This document shows, piece by piece, positions 35,422-43,087 of a DNA stretch of 64,000 nt (its first letter is position 1; the number at the start of each line of letters is the position of its first letter). Source of the stretch: an uncultured Candidatus Nemicrothrix sp. (lineage in GTDB: Bacteria; Actinomycetota; Acidimicrobiia; Acidimicrobiales; UBA8592); the NCBI GenBank assembly GCA_913046155.1, contig CAJWRY010000002.1:1-64000 (forward strand), read 5' to 3'. The position numbers and the translations under genes were made by a program. A model generated the notes under the pieces. The model was not told the origin of the DNA and made no database searches. It saw nothing but the letters and a program-made list of their open reading frames with translations.

Positions 35422-36597
35422 ATGCGTGAAAACCATTATTGGCCATCCGATCAAGGAGCTCCATATTCAAGCACAGCGCGCAAAAGGGCGTATCCAAAGC
35501 GCTCGGGAACCTATAGAAACCAAAGCAGGGAGTCAAGGAAATATTTATTTATTCTTGGTTCCCTCCTTGTTCTCGTCACTGGCATGCTTATAGCTTTGAT
35601 CATTAACTCTGGCGGTAGCAACCAAGTATCAGATATGTCACCTGACATTGCATCTCAATTAACCATCTCATCTGAGGATGCTGAGAGATCCCCCATACCT
35701 ACGTCAGACGAACCCGTGGCGTCAGTTGCAGAAACTGTCGCTCCTTCAGTAGTAAGAATTGACACTGCAACTGGAACTGGAAGTGGAATTATTTATGATC
35801 AAAACGGATCAGTAGTTACCAACGCTCACGTGGTATTGGGGGCTGACACAGTCGAAATTCAATTAGCAGATGGAACACGTGCAACAGGTAAGGTTCTCGG
35901 TTCAGACCCAGCCGTTGATATTGCAATTGTGCAAATACAGGAAAATCTTAATTTTCGTAAAGCTACATTCGCCACCTTAGACACCATCAGAGTTGGCCAA
36001 CTTGCTGTTGCGATTGGAAGCCCTTTTGGTCTTGAACAAAGTGTCACTGCGGGCATTGTCTCTGCTGTAAATAGGGCCGTACCGACTTTGAACGTTGAAA
36101 ACGGGTCGAGAACAGTTCTCGAAATGATCCAAACCGATGCACCAATAAATCCAGGAAACTCGGGCGGTGCTCTAGTAGACCGTCAGGGACGCGTTGTCGG
36201 TATGAACACACTCATCAGAACGGATGGCAATGTCGAAGGCAACTTAGGAGTCGGTTTCGCTATACCCACTGACACTATATTTTTGGTGACAGAGAGGATA
36301 GCTAACGGACTATCCCTCGAGAATGGTTTCTTAGGTATCAGCGGCCAGGACCCAACCTTGGGCAGGGCAGGAGCTCTCGTGATAGAAGTTGTGCAAAACA
36401 GCCCTGCAGATCAGAGTGGATTGCAACAAGGAGATTTAATCATCAATGTCGATGGTTCACCAATTCTAGGAATGTCCGAGTTAGCAGCTAGAATTCGCTT
36501 AAGCTCACCCGGAACTGAAATCTCATTAGGTGTTTTGAGAAACGGAGATGAAATCTCAATAACAGTTGTGTTAGGTTCTCTCCGTAATTTCCAATAA
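35422..36597 (+). CDS. HtrA/DegP-type membrane-anchored serine protease
   Basis: Envelope quality-control protease. 391 aa: a basic cytoplasmic N-terminus (1-45), one membrane helix (about 45-63), a trypsin-like domain and one PDZ domain (about 295-385, GFLGISGQDPTLGRAGALVIEV onward is the entry). The catalytic triad is complete: His136 in TNAHVV, Asp166 in AVDIAIV, Ser247 in NPGNSGGAL. The ATG at 35422 has no obvious ribosome-binding site and overlaps the end of a 15-codon frame (35382-35429). The position between smc and ftsY is unusual. Confidence 0.9.
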   Translation: MRENHYWPSDQGAPYSSTARKRAYPKRSGTYRNQSRESRKYLFILGSLLVLVTGMLIALIINSGGSNQVSDMSPDIASQLTISSEDAERSPIPTSDEPVASVAETVAPSVVRIDTATGTGSGIIYDQNGSVVTNAHVVLGADTVEIQLADGTRATGKVLGSDPAVDIAIVQIQENLNFRKATFATLDTIRVGQLAVAIGSPFGLEQSVTAGIVSAVNRAVPTLNVENGSRTVLEMIQTDAPINPGNSGGALVDRQGRVVGMNTLIRTDGNVEGNLGVGFAIPTDTIFLVTERIANGLSLENGFLGISGQDPTLGRAGALVIEVVQNSPADQSGLQQGDLIINVDGSPILGMSELAARIRLSSPGTEISLGVLRNGDEISITVVLGSLRNFQ

Positions 36598-36617
36598 CTT
36601 AAGTTTTGGTAAGACCA

Positions 36618-37523
36618 ATGAAAAAAATTTCTTCTGAACTTGAAAATACACGAAAAACGTTCTCGTTCTTTTCTAAATTAAAGCGCAATTCGCAGGTTAG
36701 TAACGATCTCTGGAACGAAATTGAAGAGGCACTAATTCAAGCAGATGTGGGTGTCGCCGCTACATCAAGAATCATCGATGTGCTTCAGGCGAAGTCAAAA
36801 GAAATGAAACTATCAACCACTCAAAGCATCCTTGACCTTCTCAAAGAGCAATTAAAAAGCTCGCTACAAAAATTCAACACTGAGCTCGATGTAGGTGGGA
36901 ATCCCTCGGTTTGGGTTTTTGTAGGTATCAATGGGGTTGGGAAAACCACATCCGTTGCAAAAGTTGCGAACTGGAAATCAAAAGAGAATGAAAGAGTAGT
37001 GTTAGCTGCTGGTGATACTTTTCGCGCTGCTGCTTCAGAACAGTTAGAGAAATGGGCCAACTCATGTGGCGCTGAATTGATAAAGGGCGCTGATGGAGCT
37101 GATCCTAGCTCAGTCATTTATGACGCCACAGAATACGCCTACGCCAAGAATGCGTCCTTAGTGTTAGCAGACACGGCCGGCAGATTACATACTAAATCAA
37201 ACCTCATGCAAGAACTAGAAAAGATAGTAAGGGTAGCTAACAAAGGAAGCGGAACAGTCACAGAGATATTGCTGGTACTAGATGCAACAGTCGGCCAGAA
37301 TGGTCTTCAGCAAGCAAAGTCATTTGCGAAATCTGTTGATCTCACTGGGATTATCTTGACAAAGCTTGACGGATCCTCCAAAGGGGGAATCATTTTCGCA
37401 ATTGCTGAAGAACTAGCAATCCCAATTAAGCTCATAGGTATAGGAGAGGGCGAAGAAGATCTGATTCCTTTTGACCCAGAAGTAGTTGTTGAAAAGATTC
37501 TTGATTTTCAAGAGGACTCGTAG
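36618..37523 (+). CDS. ftsY: Signal recognition particle receptor FtsY
   Basis: SRP receptor GTPase that docks ribosome-SRP complexes at the membrane. 301 aa from ATG 36618 (a TTG at 36606 is the alternative), a minimal NG-domain form with almost no acidic A domain. N domain about 1-95, then G1 GINGVGKTTSVAKVA, DTFRAAASEQLEKWA, DTAGRLHTK and TKLDGSSKGG. Followed 36 bases later by ffh, its partner, so the two are probably cotranscribed. Confidence 0.96.
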   Translation: MKKISSELENTRKTFSFFSKLKRNSQVSNDLWNEIEEALIQADVGVAATSRIIDVLQAKSKEMKLSTTQSILDLLKEQLKSSLQKFNTELDVGGNPSVWVFVGINGVGKTTSVAKVANWKSKENERVVLAAGDTFRAAASEQLEKWANSCGAELIKGADGADPSSVIYDATEYAYAKNASLVLADTAGRLHTKSNLMQELEKIVRVANKGSGTVTEILLVLDATVGQNGLQQAKSFAKSVDLTGIILTKLDGSSKGGIIFAIAEELAIPIKLIGIGEGEEDLIPFDPEVVVEKILDFQEDS

Positions 37524-37559
37524 CTTCATAGAATATATTAACTCTCAGATAGAAGAATT

Positions 37560-38966
37560 ATGTTTGACACCCTTACTGATCGACTTGGAAACATTTTTGG
37601 CCGCCTCCGAAGTAGAGGAAAGCTTTCGGAATCTGACATCAATGCTGTTATGGCTGAGGTCCGTACAGCGCTCCTTGAAGCTGATGTAAACCTAAAAGTA
37701 GCTAAGCAGTTCCAAGATAAGGTGACAGAACGTTGTCTGCAGATTGAGATACATACGGCTCTCAATCCAGCCCAGCAAGTAATAAAGGTCGTCAATGACG
37801 AACTTGTAGAGATACTTGGAGGTCAAGCATTAAATCTGGCTTATTCGGATAAGCCACCGACAGTCGTTCTCTTGGCTGGCCTACAGGGTGTCGGCAAAAC
37901 AACCAACGCAGTTAAATTAGCGAAGTGGTTTAAATCTCAAGGAAGAAACCCCATTCTAATCGGCGCTGATTTGCAACGTCCTGCTGCCGTTGAGCAACTT
38001 CGAGTTCTTGCAAGCGACGTAGATATACCTGTCTTCTCCGAAAATAGCGACCCTGTTAAAGTCGCAAGGAATGGTTTAAGCGAAGCGATTTCTTCTGGTC
38101 GAGATGTGCTTATTTGTGATACTGCTGGCCGGCTGAGTATAGACGAAGATTTAATGAATGAAATCCGACAGATCTCAGATGAAATCAAGCCTCATTACAC
38201 ATTCTTGGTAATTGATGCCATGACTGGGCAAGAGGCTGTAAACGTGGCCGACTCATTCAACGAGAAATTAACCCTCGACGGAATGATCCTCACCAAACTC
38301 GATGGTGATTCAAGAGGTGGTGCTGCGCTATCGGCGAAGACAATTGTCGGGAAGCCAATAGCGTTTGCTTCTACTGGAGAGAAGGTTGAAGACTTTGAAG
38401 TGTTCCATCCAGACCGTTTAGCTAGCAGGATTCTTGGAATGGGGGATGTATTAACGCTTATTGAAAAAGCAGAAGATGCTTTTGATCAGCAAGAAGCTCA
38501 AAGGGCAGCCGACCGACTTCTTAGCGGCCAGTTCAACCTTGAAGACTTCCTTGAGCAGATGCAACAGCTAAAAAAAATGGGTCCTTTGCAGAATCTTGTT
38601 GGAATGATGCCAGATCTCCCTCAGGGGGTGAACCCAGATGACGTTGACGAGACTCGATTAACGCGAGTGGAAGCGATAATTACATCAATGACCTATGAGG
38701 AGCGTGACAGACCTGAAATTATTGACGGATCACGCAGAAGCCGAATAGCAAAAGGTTCAGGAACAAGCATCCAAGAGGTAAGTCTCCTTCTCAAACAATT
38801 CAAAGAAATCAAAAGAATGATGAAAGGCGCCATAAAGCCCAGTAAAAAGAAAAAGAAAAAATCATCAAAGGGCCGAAAAGCTAAACAGAACCCAAGAGCT
38901 AAAAAAGAAATTAACAAGACAGCTAATGCCTTCGATTTAAGCGAATTTGGTTCATTTAAAAATTGA
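37560..38966 (+). CDS. ffh: Signal recognition particle protein Ffh (SRP54)
   Basis: GTPase and signal-sequence-binding subunit of the SRP. 468 aa. NG domain (1-295) with GLQGVGKTTNAVKLA, DLQRPAAVEQLR, DTAGRLSIDEDLM and TKLDGDSRGGAALS. The M domain (about 325-430) has the RNA-binding RRSRIAKGSGTS motif and a Met-rich segment MQQLKKMGPLQNLVGMMP. The C-terminus ends in a lysine tract (six Lys in a row) with a short tail. Start ATG 37560 with AGAAGAA upstream. No 4.5S/SRP RNA gene was seen in this window. Confidence 0.97.
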   Translation: MFDTLTDRLGNIFGRLRSRGKLSESDINAVMAEVRTALLEADVNLKVAKQFQDKVTERCLQIEIHTALNPAQQVIKVVNDELVEILGGQALNLAYSDKPPTVVLLAGLQGVGKTTNAVKLAKWFKSQGRNPILIGADLQRPAAVEQLRVLASDVDIPVFSENSDPVKVARNGLSEAISSGRDVLICDTAGRLSIDEDLMNEIRQISDEIKPHYTFLVIDAMTGQEAVNVADSFNEKLTLDGMILTKLDGDSRGGAALSAKTIVGKPIAFASTGEKVEDFEVFHPDRLASRILGMGDVLTLIEKAEDAFDQQEAQRAADRLLSGQFNLEDFLEQMQQLKKMGPLQNLVGMMPDLPQGVNPDDVDETRLTRVEAIITSMTYEERDRPEIIDGSRRSRIAKGSGTSIQEVSLLLKQFKEIKRMMKGAIKPSKKKKKKSSKGRKAKQNPRAKKEINKTANAFDLSEFGSFKN

Positions 38967-39056
38967 TGAGACATATTTTTCAATGAAATTGCTAAAAAGG
39001 TATTGAAGTCCAACTTTTGATCGGCAGAATATGAAGGACACTAAGTGGCAATAGAG

Positions 39057-39092
39057 GTGTGTATCCGCAGCAAAACCGAATAGGATACCCAC
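39057..39092 (+). promoter_or_regulatory. Hairpin in the rpsP leader
   Basis: Within the 177-base gap between ffh and rpsP: GTG-T-GTATCC (39057-39066) can pair with GGATAC-C-CAC (39083-39092), nine base pairs with one mismatch and a 16-base loop. It lies about 50 bases before the GTG of rpsP and is not followed by a T-run. Possible leader structure; nothing else is evident in the gap. Confidence 0.35.
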
Positions 39093-39143
39093 TGTCCACA
39101 AAGAGTAGCCGCAAGGCCTCAGCAAAATCAGAAAGAAGAAAAA

Positions 39144-39566
39144 GTGGCAGTTAAACTTCGTCTTGTACGAACAGGAAAACGAAAACAACCGACGTACCGC
39201 CTTGTAGCAGCTGACAGTAGGTCGCCAAGGAACGGTCGCTTTATTGAGATCATTGGCACATACGAGCCTCGTCAAGAGCCCTCAAGAATAAATATTGATA
39301 ATGATCGAGCCATCCATTGGCTAAGGAACGGAGCTAAACCGACAGAGCGTGTCGAAAAACTCCTAAGAATATCAGGTGCTTGGGAAGAATTTACTGGAAA
39401 ACCTTTAGAGCCAATCGAGTATAAAACTAAAGAAGAGGCTTCTGTTGAGGAGCCTGTGGTAGAGGATGCTCCTGCTGAAGAAGTTGAGGAGCCTGTGGCA
39501 GAGGATGCTCCTGCTGAAGAAGTTGAAGAGACTGTGGCAGAGGAAGAAGAAAGTGAGAAATCGTGA
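39144..39566 (+). CDS. rpsP: 30S ribosomal protein S16 with acidic repeat tail
   Basis: Small-subunit protein. The first 95 residues are standard S16 (MAVKLRLVRTGKRKQPTYRL, VAADSRSPRNGRFIE). The remaining 45 form an unusual acidic tail built from 13-residue units VEEPVVEDAPAEE, encoded by 39-base tandem repeats. GTG start at 39144 is supported by the downstream MAVKLRL start. The 3' end overlaps khpA by four bases (GTGA). Confidence 0.96.
   Translation: MAVKLRLVRTGKRKQPTYRLVAADSRSPRNGRFIEIIGTYEPRQEPSRINIDNDRAIHWLRNGAKPTERVEKLLRISGAWEEFTGKPLEPIEYKTKEEASVEEPVVEDAPAEEVEEPVAEDAPAEEVEETVAEEEESEKS
39444..39548 (+). repeat. 39-bp tandem repeat inside rpsP
   Basis: Two near-identical 39-base units (39444-39482 and 39483-39521, starting GTTGAGGAGCCTGTGG) and a diverged partial third from 39522. 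The first two differ at one visible base (GTGGTAGAG versus GTGGCAGAG). The multiple-of-three length keeps the frame, so copy number can change without breaking the protein. Confidence 0.9.
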
Positions 39567-39823
39567 CCGATGAGAATCAAAAAGTCTCTCACGCCCTCTC
39601 TACACTAGAACATATAGTGAAATCTGTTGTTGAGAAACCGGATGAGGTGCAAATAGACATTCAAGCTGGTGATAATGAGACAACCCTTGCAGTGAAAGTC
39701 GGTGATGGTGACATGGGAAGAGTCATTGGCAGGCGAGGTCGAATCGCAAACGCTATAAGGACCGTAACTAGGGCAGCTGCAGTGAGAGATGGTGTGGCTG
39801 TGTCCGTTGAATTCGTTGACTAG
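39563..39823 (+). CDS. khpA: KH-domain RNA-binding protein KhpA
   Basis: 86 aa single KH domain RNA-binding protein (YlqC/KhpA), partner of KhpB and a global RNA chaperone in Gram-positives. The GxxG loop lies in GRVIGRRGRIANAIRTV (residues about 53-69), and the upstream VEKPDEVQI and downstream DGVAVSVEFVD match the family. GTG start at 39563 overlaps the rpsP stop by four bases. The order rpsP-khpA-rimM-trmD-rplS is canonical. Confidence 0.93.
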   Translation: MTDENQKVSHALSTLEHIVKSVVEKPDEVQIDIQAGDNETTLAVKVGDGDMGRVIGRRGRIANAIRTVTRAAAVRDGVAVSVEFVD

Positions 39824-39896
39824 TCAGAGGAACTGGCCTAATTCCAAATTCGCATATTTGCAACAAGATAGACGATCAAAGAATCTGAAATGAAGC

Positions 39897-40385
39897 ATGG
39901 ATAGCGATCAACTTTTAGAAATAGGAAGAATTGGGAAACCACACGGTTTGCGCGGAGAGTTGATAGTAGCTTTGACATCAAATGTGGACGAGCGAATAAA
40001 AGTGGGTGCCGAAGTGTACTTAACGTCTAAGAAAAAATACGTAATCATAGGCTCAAAGCCATATAAAAAAAACTTCCTAGTTTCTTTAGGCGGAATTACA
40101 AGTCGCACAGAAGCTGAAAACCTAGCTGGAGAACTATTGCTTGCGAAACCGCTGGAAGACCCGAACATCAAATGGGCTCATGACCTGATAGGAAATCTAG
40201 TCATTGACAATGAAGGGAACCAACGCGGTTTGATAGTTGAAATTCACGCTAACCCTGCCAGCGATCTACTGGTTCTAGAAGACGAAACTTTAATCCCTGT
40301 AGTTTTTCTCAAGGATATTAAGGATAACAAGGTCTTCGTTGATACCCCGAAAGGTATATTCCAAGATAGTCAATCATGCGAATAG
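39897..40385 (+). CDS. rimM: Ribosome maturation factor RimM
   Basis: 16S rRNA processing factor that binds ribosomal protein S19 during 30S head assembly. 162 aa. N-terminal RimM domain starts with LEIGRIGKPHGLRGELIV; the C-terminal PRC-barrel (about 90-160) carries WAHDLIGNLVIDNEGNQRG and LIPVVFLKDI. The ATG at 39897 stands after a 73-base gap from khpA. The last ten bases overlap trmD. Confidence 0.93.
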   Translation: MDSDQLLEIGRIGKPHGLRGELIVALTSNVDERIKVGAEVYLTSKKKYVIIGSKPYKKNFLVSLGGITSRTEAENLAGELLLAKPLEDPNIKWAHDLIGNLVIDNEGNQRGLIVEIHANPASDLLVLEDETLIPVVFLKDIKDNKVFVDTPKGIFQDSQSCE

Positions 40386-41095
40386 ATATTCTGACAATTT
40401 TTCCCTCTCTAATAAATAGTTTCGTTAACGAATCGCTAATCGGGAAAGCACAAGAAAGTGGAACGCTGGAAATTTCCGCCCTTGACATTAGAGAGGGCGC
40501 ATCTGGCGTTCATAAGGCTGTTGATGACACTCCATTTGGAGGTGGCCCTGGGATGGTTCTAAAACCTGACCCAATTTTCAACGTCGTAGAGAACAAAAAC
40601 CCTCCGCGCCCTCTTTACCTCCTCAGCCCAGCAGGCGAGCCCTTTAGTCACTCAAAGGCAAAGGAACTATCAAAATTAGATGGATTCTCACTTCTCTGCG
40701 GACGGTATGAAGGTGTTGATCAGCGCGTTCGAGACCATCTAATTGACGGAGAGATATCGTTAGGAGATTTTGTGCTTGCTGGAGGAGAAATCGCTGCTCT
40801 GGCTGTTGTTGAGACCGTCACACGTCTGATACCAGGCGTAATGGGCAATATAGAATCTGCAGCTTCAGAATCATTCACTCAGGGGTTATTGGAATACCCA
40901 CAATATACAAGGCCATGGGATTTTGAAGGTCTTACCCCACCGGACATACTCCGAAGTGGTAACCATGAAGAAATAGAACTCTGGAGAAAAGCTAAAGCTC
41001 TTGAAATCACACTTTCAAACCGGCCCGACCTCATCGAAAAGAGAGGCGGATTGACAGATCAAGAACAAAGCCTACTAGAAAGAAAATTCACGTAA
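40376..41095 (+). CDS. trmD: tRNA (guanine(37)-N1)-methyltransferase TrmD
   Basis: SPOUT-class enzyme methylating G37 of tRNAs to prevent +1 frameshifting. 239 aa. Visible: MRIDILTIFPSL start, HKAVDDTPFGGGPGMV with the flexible active-site loop, LLCGRYEGVDQRV, and the trefoil-knot SAM segment SLGDFVLAGGEIAALAVVE. The Asp of the GGGPGM region is in place, so it should be active. Overlaps rimM by ten bases. Confidence 0.96.
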   Translation: MRIDILTIFPSLINSFVNESLIGKAQESGTLEISALDIREGASGVHKAVDDTPFGGGPGMVLKPDPIFNVVENKNPPRPLYLLSPAGEPFSHSKAKELSKLDGFSLLCGRYEGVDQRVRDHLIDGEISLGDFVLAGGEIAALAVVETVTRLIPGVMGNIESAASESFTQGLLEYPQYTRPWDFEGLTPPDILRSGNHEEIELWRKAKALEITLSNRPDLIEKRGGLTDQEQSLLERKFT

Positions 41096-41196
41096 TTAAA
41101 TTTTCTAATCAATTTAGATAGCTTTGATTGCTGTCCGGAGGATTTGTCCGTATCCTTACATGGTTGACAACCAACAAATAACGCACAAGGGTTATC

Positions 41197-41541
41197 ATGA
41201 AACTCACAGACGAAATAGACAAAGCCAGTCTTAAAGAAGACATCCCCGAATTCTCTCCGGGAGATACCGTCAAAGTACACGTACGAGTCGTTGAAGGAAA
41301 TCGCGAACGAACACAGATATTCGAAGGTGCAGTAATCGGTAGACAAGGCGGGGGGATCGGAGAAACATTCACAGTGCGAAAAGTTTCTTTCGGCGTTGGT
41401 GTCGAAAGAACATTTCCTATCCACTCACCAATTGTTGAAAAGATAGAAATTGTGAGCAAAGGAGATGTCCGCAGAGCCAAACTTTACTATCAACGGGAAA
41501 GAATTGGTAAACGGGCAAAGATAAAAGAAAAAAGAGACTAA
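41197..41541 (+). CDS. rplS: 50S ribosomal protein L19
   Basis: 114 aa large-subunit protein at the subunit interface. SPGDTVKVHVRVVEGNRERTQ and FEGAVIGRQGGGIGETFTVRK are the family core; the C-terminus RRAKLYYQRERIGKRAKIKEKR is basic as usual. ATG 41197 follows AAGGG at a good distance. The lepB and rnhB genes that frequently follow rplS are absent; instead a convergent small zinc-finger gene comes next. Confidence 0.97.
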   Translation: MKLTDEIDKASLKEDIPEFSPGDTVKVHVRVVEGNRERTQIFEGAVIGRQGGGIGETFTVRKVSFGVGVERTFPIHSPIVEKIEIVSKGDVRRAKLYYQRERIGKRAKIKEKRD

Positions 41542-41551
41542 TTGCCCTGAC

Positions 41552-41755
41552 CTAATTTACAGGTGGGCGGTTTCCCCGGTTATTCCAACATCCCTTATGC
41601 CAATGTCTCCTCAAATCTGGAGCCAACCTTGGCACTGCGACAACATGACCAACCCCTCTTGCAATTTCTCTTCCGCAACCCGGGCAAACATAAAGTTTTA
41701 CAGCTTCATACGGTTGCACGAATCTTGTTTCGACAGAATCCTCTGACCAATCCAT
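41552..41755 (-). CDS. Small zinc-binding protein (67 aa)
   Basis: 67 aa starting MDWSEDSVETRFVQPYEA. A CPGCGREI zinc knuckle is followed by GVGHVVAV and a HWHKGCW motif, so Cys2 plus His/Cys ligands probably hold one zinc ion. Comparable small proteins with a CPGC and RRHWHxxCW pattern occur widely in actinobacteria with no known function. ATG 41755 is chosen because AGGTTAGCG precedes it and because the upstream sequence belongs to the 36-aa gene that ends two bases earlier. Convergent with rplS (10 bases apart). Confidence 0.75.
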   Translation of the reverse strand: MDWSEDSVETRFVQPYEAVKLYVCPGCGREIARGVGHVVAVPRLAPDLRRHWHKGCWNNRGNRPPVN

Positions 41756-41757
41756 CG

Positions 41758-41868
41758 CTAACCTAACAATGCCCAGATAACCAAAGCAATGAGAAGGGCA
41801 AGACCAAAACCTACAAACCAATAGTCAAATTTTGATTTTCGATAGCTTCGAGTCGGATTAAATCCCAT
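41758..41868 (-). CDS. 36-aa single-pass membrane miniprotein
   Basis: ATG at 41868 to TAG at 41758: starts MGFNPTRSYRKSKFDYWF, then one hydrophobic helix (about residues 17-35, GFGLALLIALVIWALLG) running to the C-terminus. Basic N-terminus before the helix predicts N-in topology. It ends two bases before the start of the zinc-binding 67-aa gene, so the two form a tiny operon. I recall similar short proteins with the MGFNP start in related actinobacteria, which is recollection, not a search. No clear ribosome-binding site, perhaps leaderless. Confidence 0.6.
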   Translation of the reverse strand: MGFNPTRSYRKSKFDYWFVGFGLALLIALVIWALLG

Positions 41869-41888
41869 ATAACTAGTATTGTTCTTCT

Positions 41889-42671
41889 ATGGAAGAAATA
41901 CTCGTAAATCAGAATGGAAATATAGCTACCGTCACCATAAATCGACCTGAGGTCAAAAACGCAGTCACGTCAAAAATGTGGGATGACCTAACTGCCACTT
42001 TTACTGAATTAGGGTACGACGACAGTGTTAGAGCTGTAATAGTAACTGGAGCAGGCGATGACTTTTGCTCAGGCGCAGACGTAAGCGCAATGGGCAGAGA
42101 TGAGAACGAAGTCAAATTGCATCAACTAGAAGCCATGAGAAAAGTGGGGGATTGCTGTCTGTCTTTGTTCAATATGCCAAAAGTAACTATCGCAAGAGTC
42201 CCAGGCATAGCAGTCGGAGCCGGAATGAATATGGCGTTATGTTGCGACCTACTGGTAGCTTCAGAAAATGCCCGTTTCAGCGAAATATTTGCCAAAAGAG
42301 GGCTTTCCGTTGACTTTGGTGGCTCTTATCTTCTTCCCAGAATAGTTGGCCTCCAAAAAGCAAAAGAGCTAGTTCTGCTTGCTGATGTGATCTCAGCGTC
42401 CGAAGCTAACAGGATGGGGTTTGTAAATTATGTCGTAGATCCTAAAGAGCTCGATGCAAAAGTAAACGAGATCGCAGAAAAAGCCGCAGCAGGACCTCCA
42501 AGAGCACTTGCCATGAGCAAAGCGCTCCTCAACAGATCCTTCTCAAATTCGCTGACCGATGCATTAGACCAAGAAGGGACAGCCCAAACCTTCAACTTTA
42601 CGACAAAAGATATTACAGAAGCTATGAGAGCATTCAAAGAGAAACGAACTCCAGATTTCAAAGGCTGGTAA
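41889..42671 (+). CDS. Enoyl-CoA hydratase/isomerase family protein
   Basis: Crotonase-fold enzyme, 260 aa. N-terminal VTINRPEVKNAVTSKMWDDL, the oxyanion segment FCSGADVSAMG, and GIAVGAGMNMALCCDLLVASENARFSE followed by RGLSVDFGGSYLLPRIVG. The acidic residues in SEIF and SVDF occupy the catalytic-Glu region, but exact correspondence to Glu144/Glu164 of rat hydratase is not certain, so isomerase or other crotonase chemistry is possible. The role in fatty-acid or branched-chain breakdown would match the racemase-like gene at 14.2 kb. Its stop overlaps the cytochrome start (TAATG). Confidence 0.85.
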   Translation: MEEILVNQNGNIATVTINRPEVKNAVTSKMWDDLTATFTELGYDDSVRAVIVTGAGDDFCSGADVSAMGRDENEVKLHQLEAMRKVGDCCLSLFNMPKVTIARVPGIAVGAGMNMALCCDLLVASENARFSEIFAKRGLSVDFGGSYLLPRIVGLQKAKELVLLADVISASEANRMGFVNYVVDPKELDAKVNEIAEKAAAGPPRALAMSKALLNRSFSNSLTDALDQEGTAQTFNFTTKDITEAMRAFKEKRTPDFKGW

Positions 42672-43039
42672 TGCCACGAATCTCTCTACGGTATAAACAA
42701 ATAATTCTCGCCATCGTCTTACTGATGACATCCGTATCCTGCGGAGTTAGCGCTTCTCCTGAGGTTCAGCCAGATGAGAACGGCTCAGTCGATCCAGAAC
42801 TCATACTGGGAAGAGAAATATGGGGGATCCACTGCTCCTCTTGTCATGGGGCCTCGGGTCAGGGGGGTAGAGGAAAAAAACTCAACAACGGCGATTTAGC
42901 TATAAATTACCCCGACCAAACGTCACTTATCTCGGTCATCCAGAACGGCAAAGGGCAAGGGATGCCAGCTTTTTCATCAAAGCTAACCATTGACGAAACT
43001 AAAGCAGTAATCAACTACATATTAGATGTCTTAAATTAG
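42671..43039 (+). CDS. Lipoprotein c-type cytochrome
   Basis: 122 aa. A signal peptide with hydrophobic core (IILAIVLLMTSVSC) ends in a lipobox-like cleavage site with Cys24, so it is probably lipid-anchored on the outer face of the membrane. A single heme site CSSCHG (55-60) and a distal Met98 in GQGMPAF define a class I cytochrome c. It could shuttle electrons to a terminal oxidase; SURF1 elsewhere in the window shows such an oxidase exists. The start codon overlaps the enoyl-CoA hydratase stop by one base. Confidence 0.88.
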   Translation: MPRISLRYKQIILAIVLLMTSVSCGVSASPEVQPDENGSVDPELILGREIWGIHCSSCHGASGQGGRGKKLNNGDLAINYPDQTSLISVIQNGKGQGMPAFSSKLTIDETKAVINYILDVLN

Positions 43040-43087
43040 CAAAAACTAATAGCTTCAATCTCTCAAAAATTCTAGTAATCTGAAGAT

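Noticed and set aside
38840..38870. Programmed frameshift site at the A-rich lysine codons of ffh
   Set aside because: The Lys tract is a usual SRP54 C-terminal feature; the zero frame continues to a normal stop and no structured stimulator is seen.
39444..39548. CRISPR-like or mobile repeat
   Set aside because: Direct 39-base tandem units with no spacers, in frame within rpsP, encode a charged tail.
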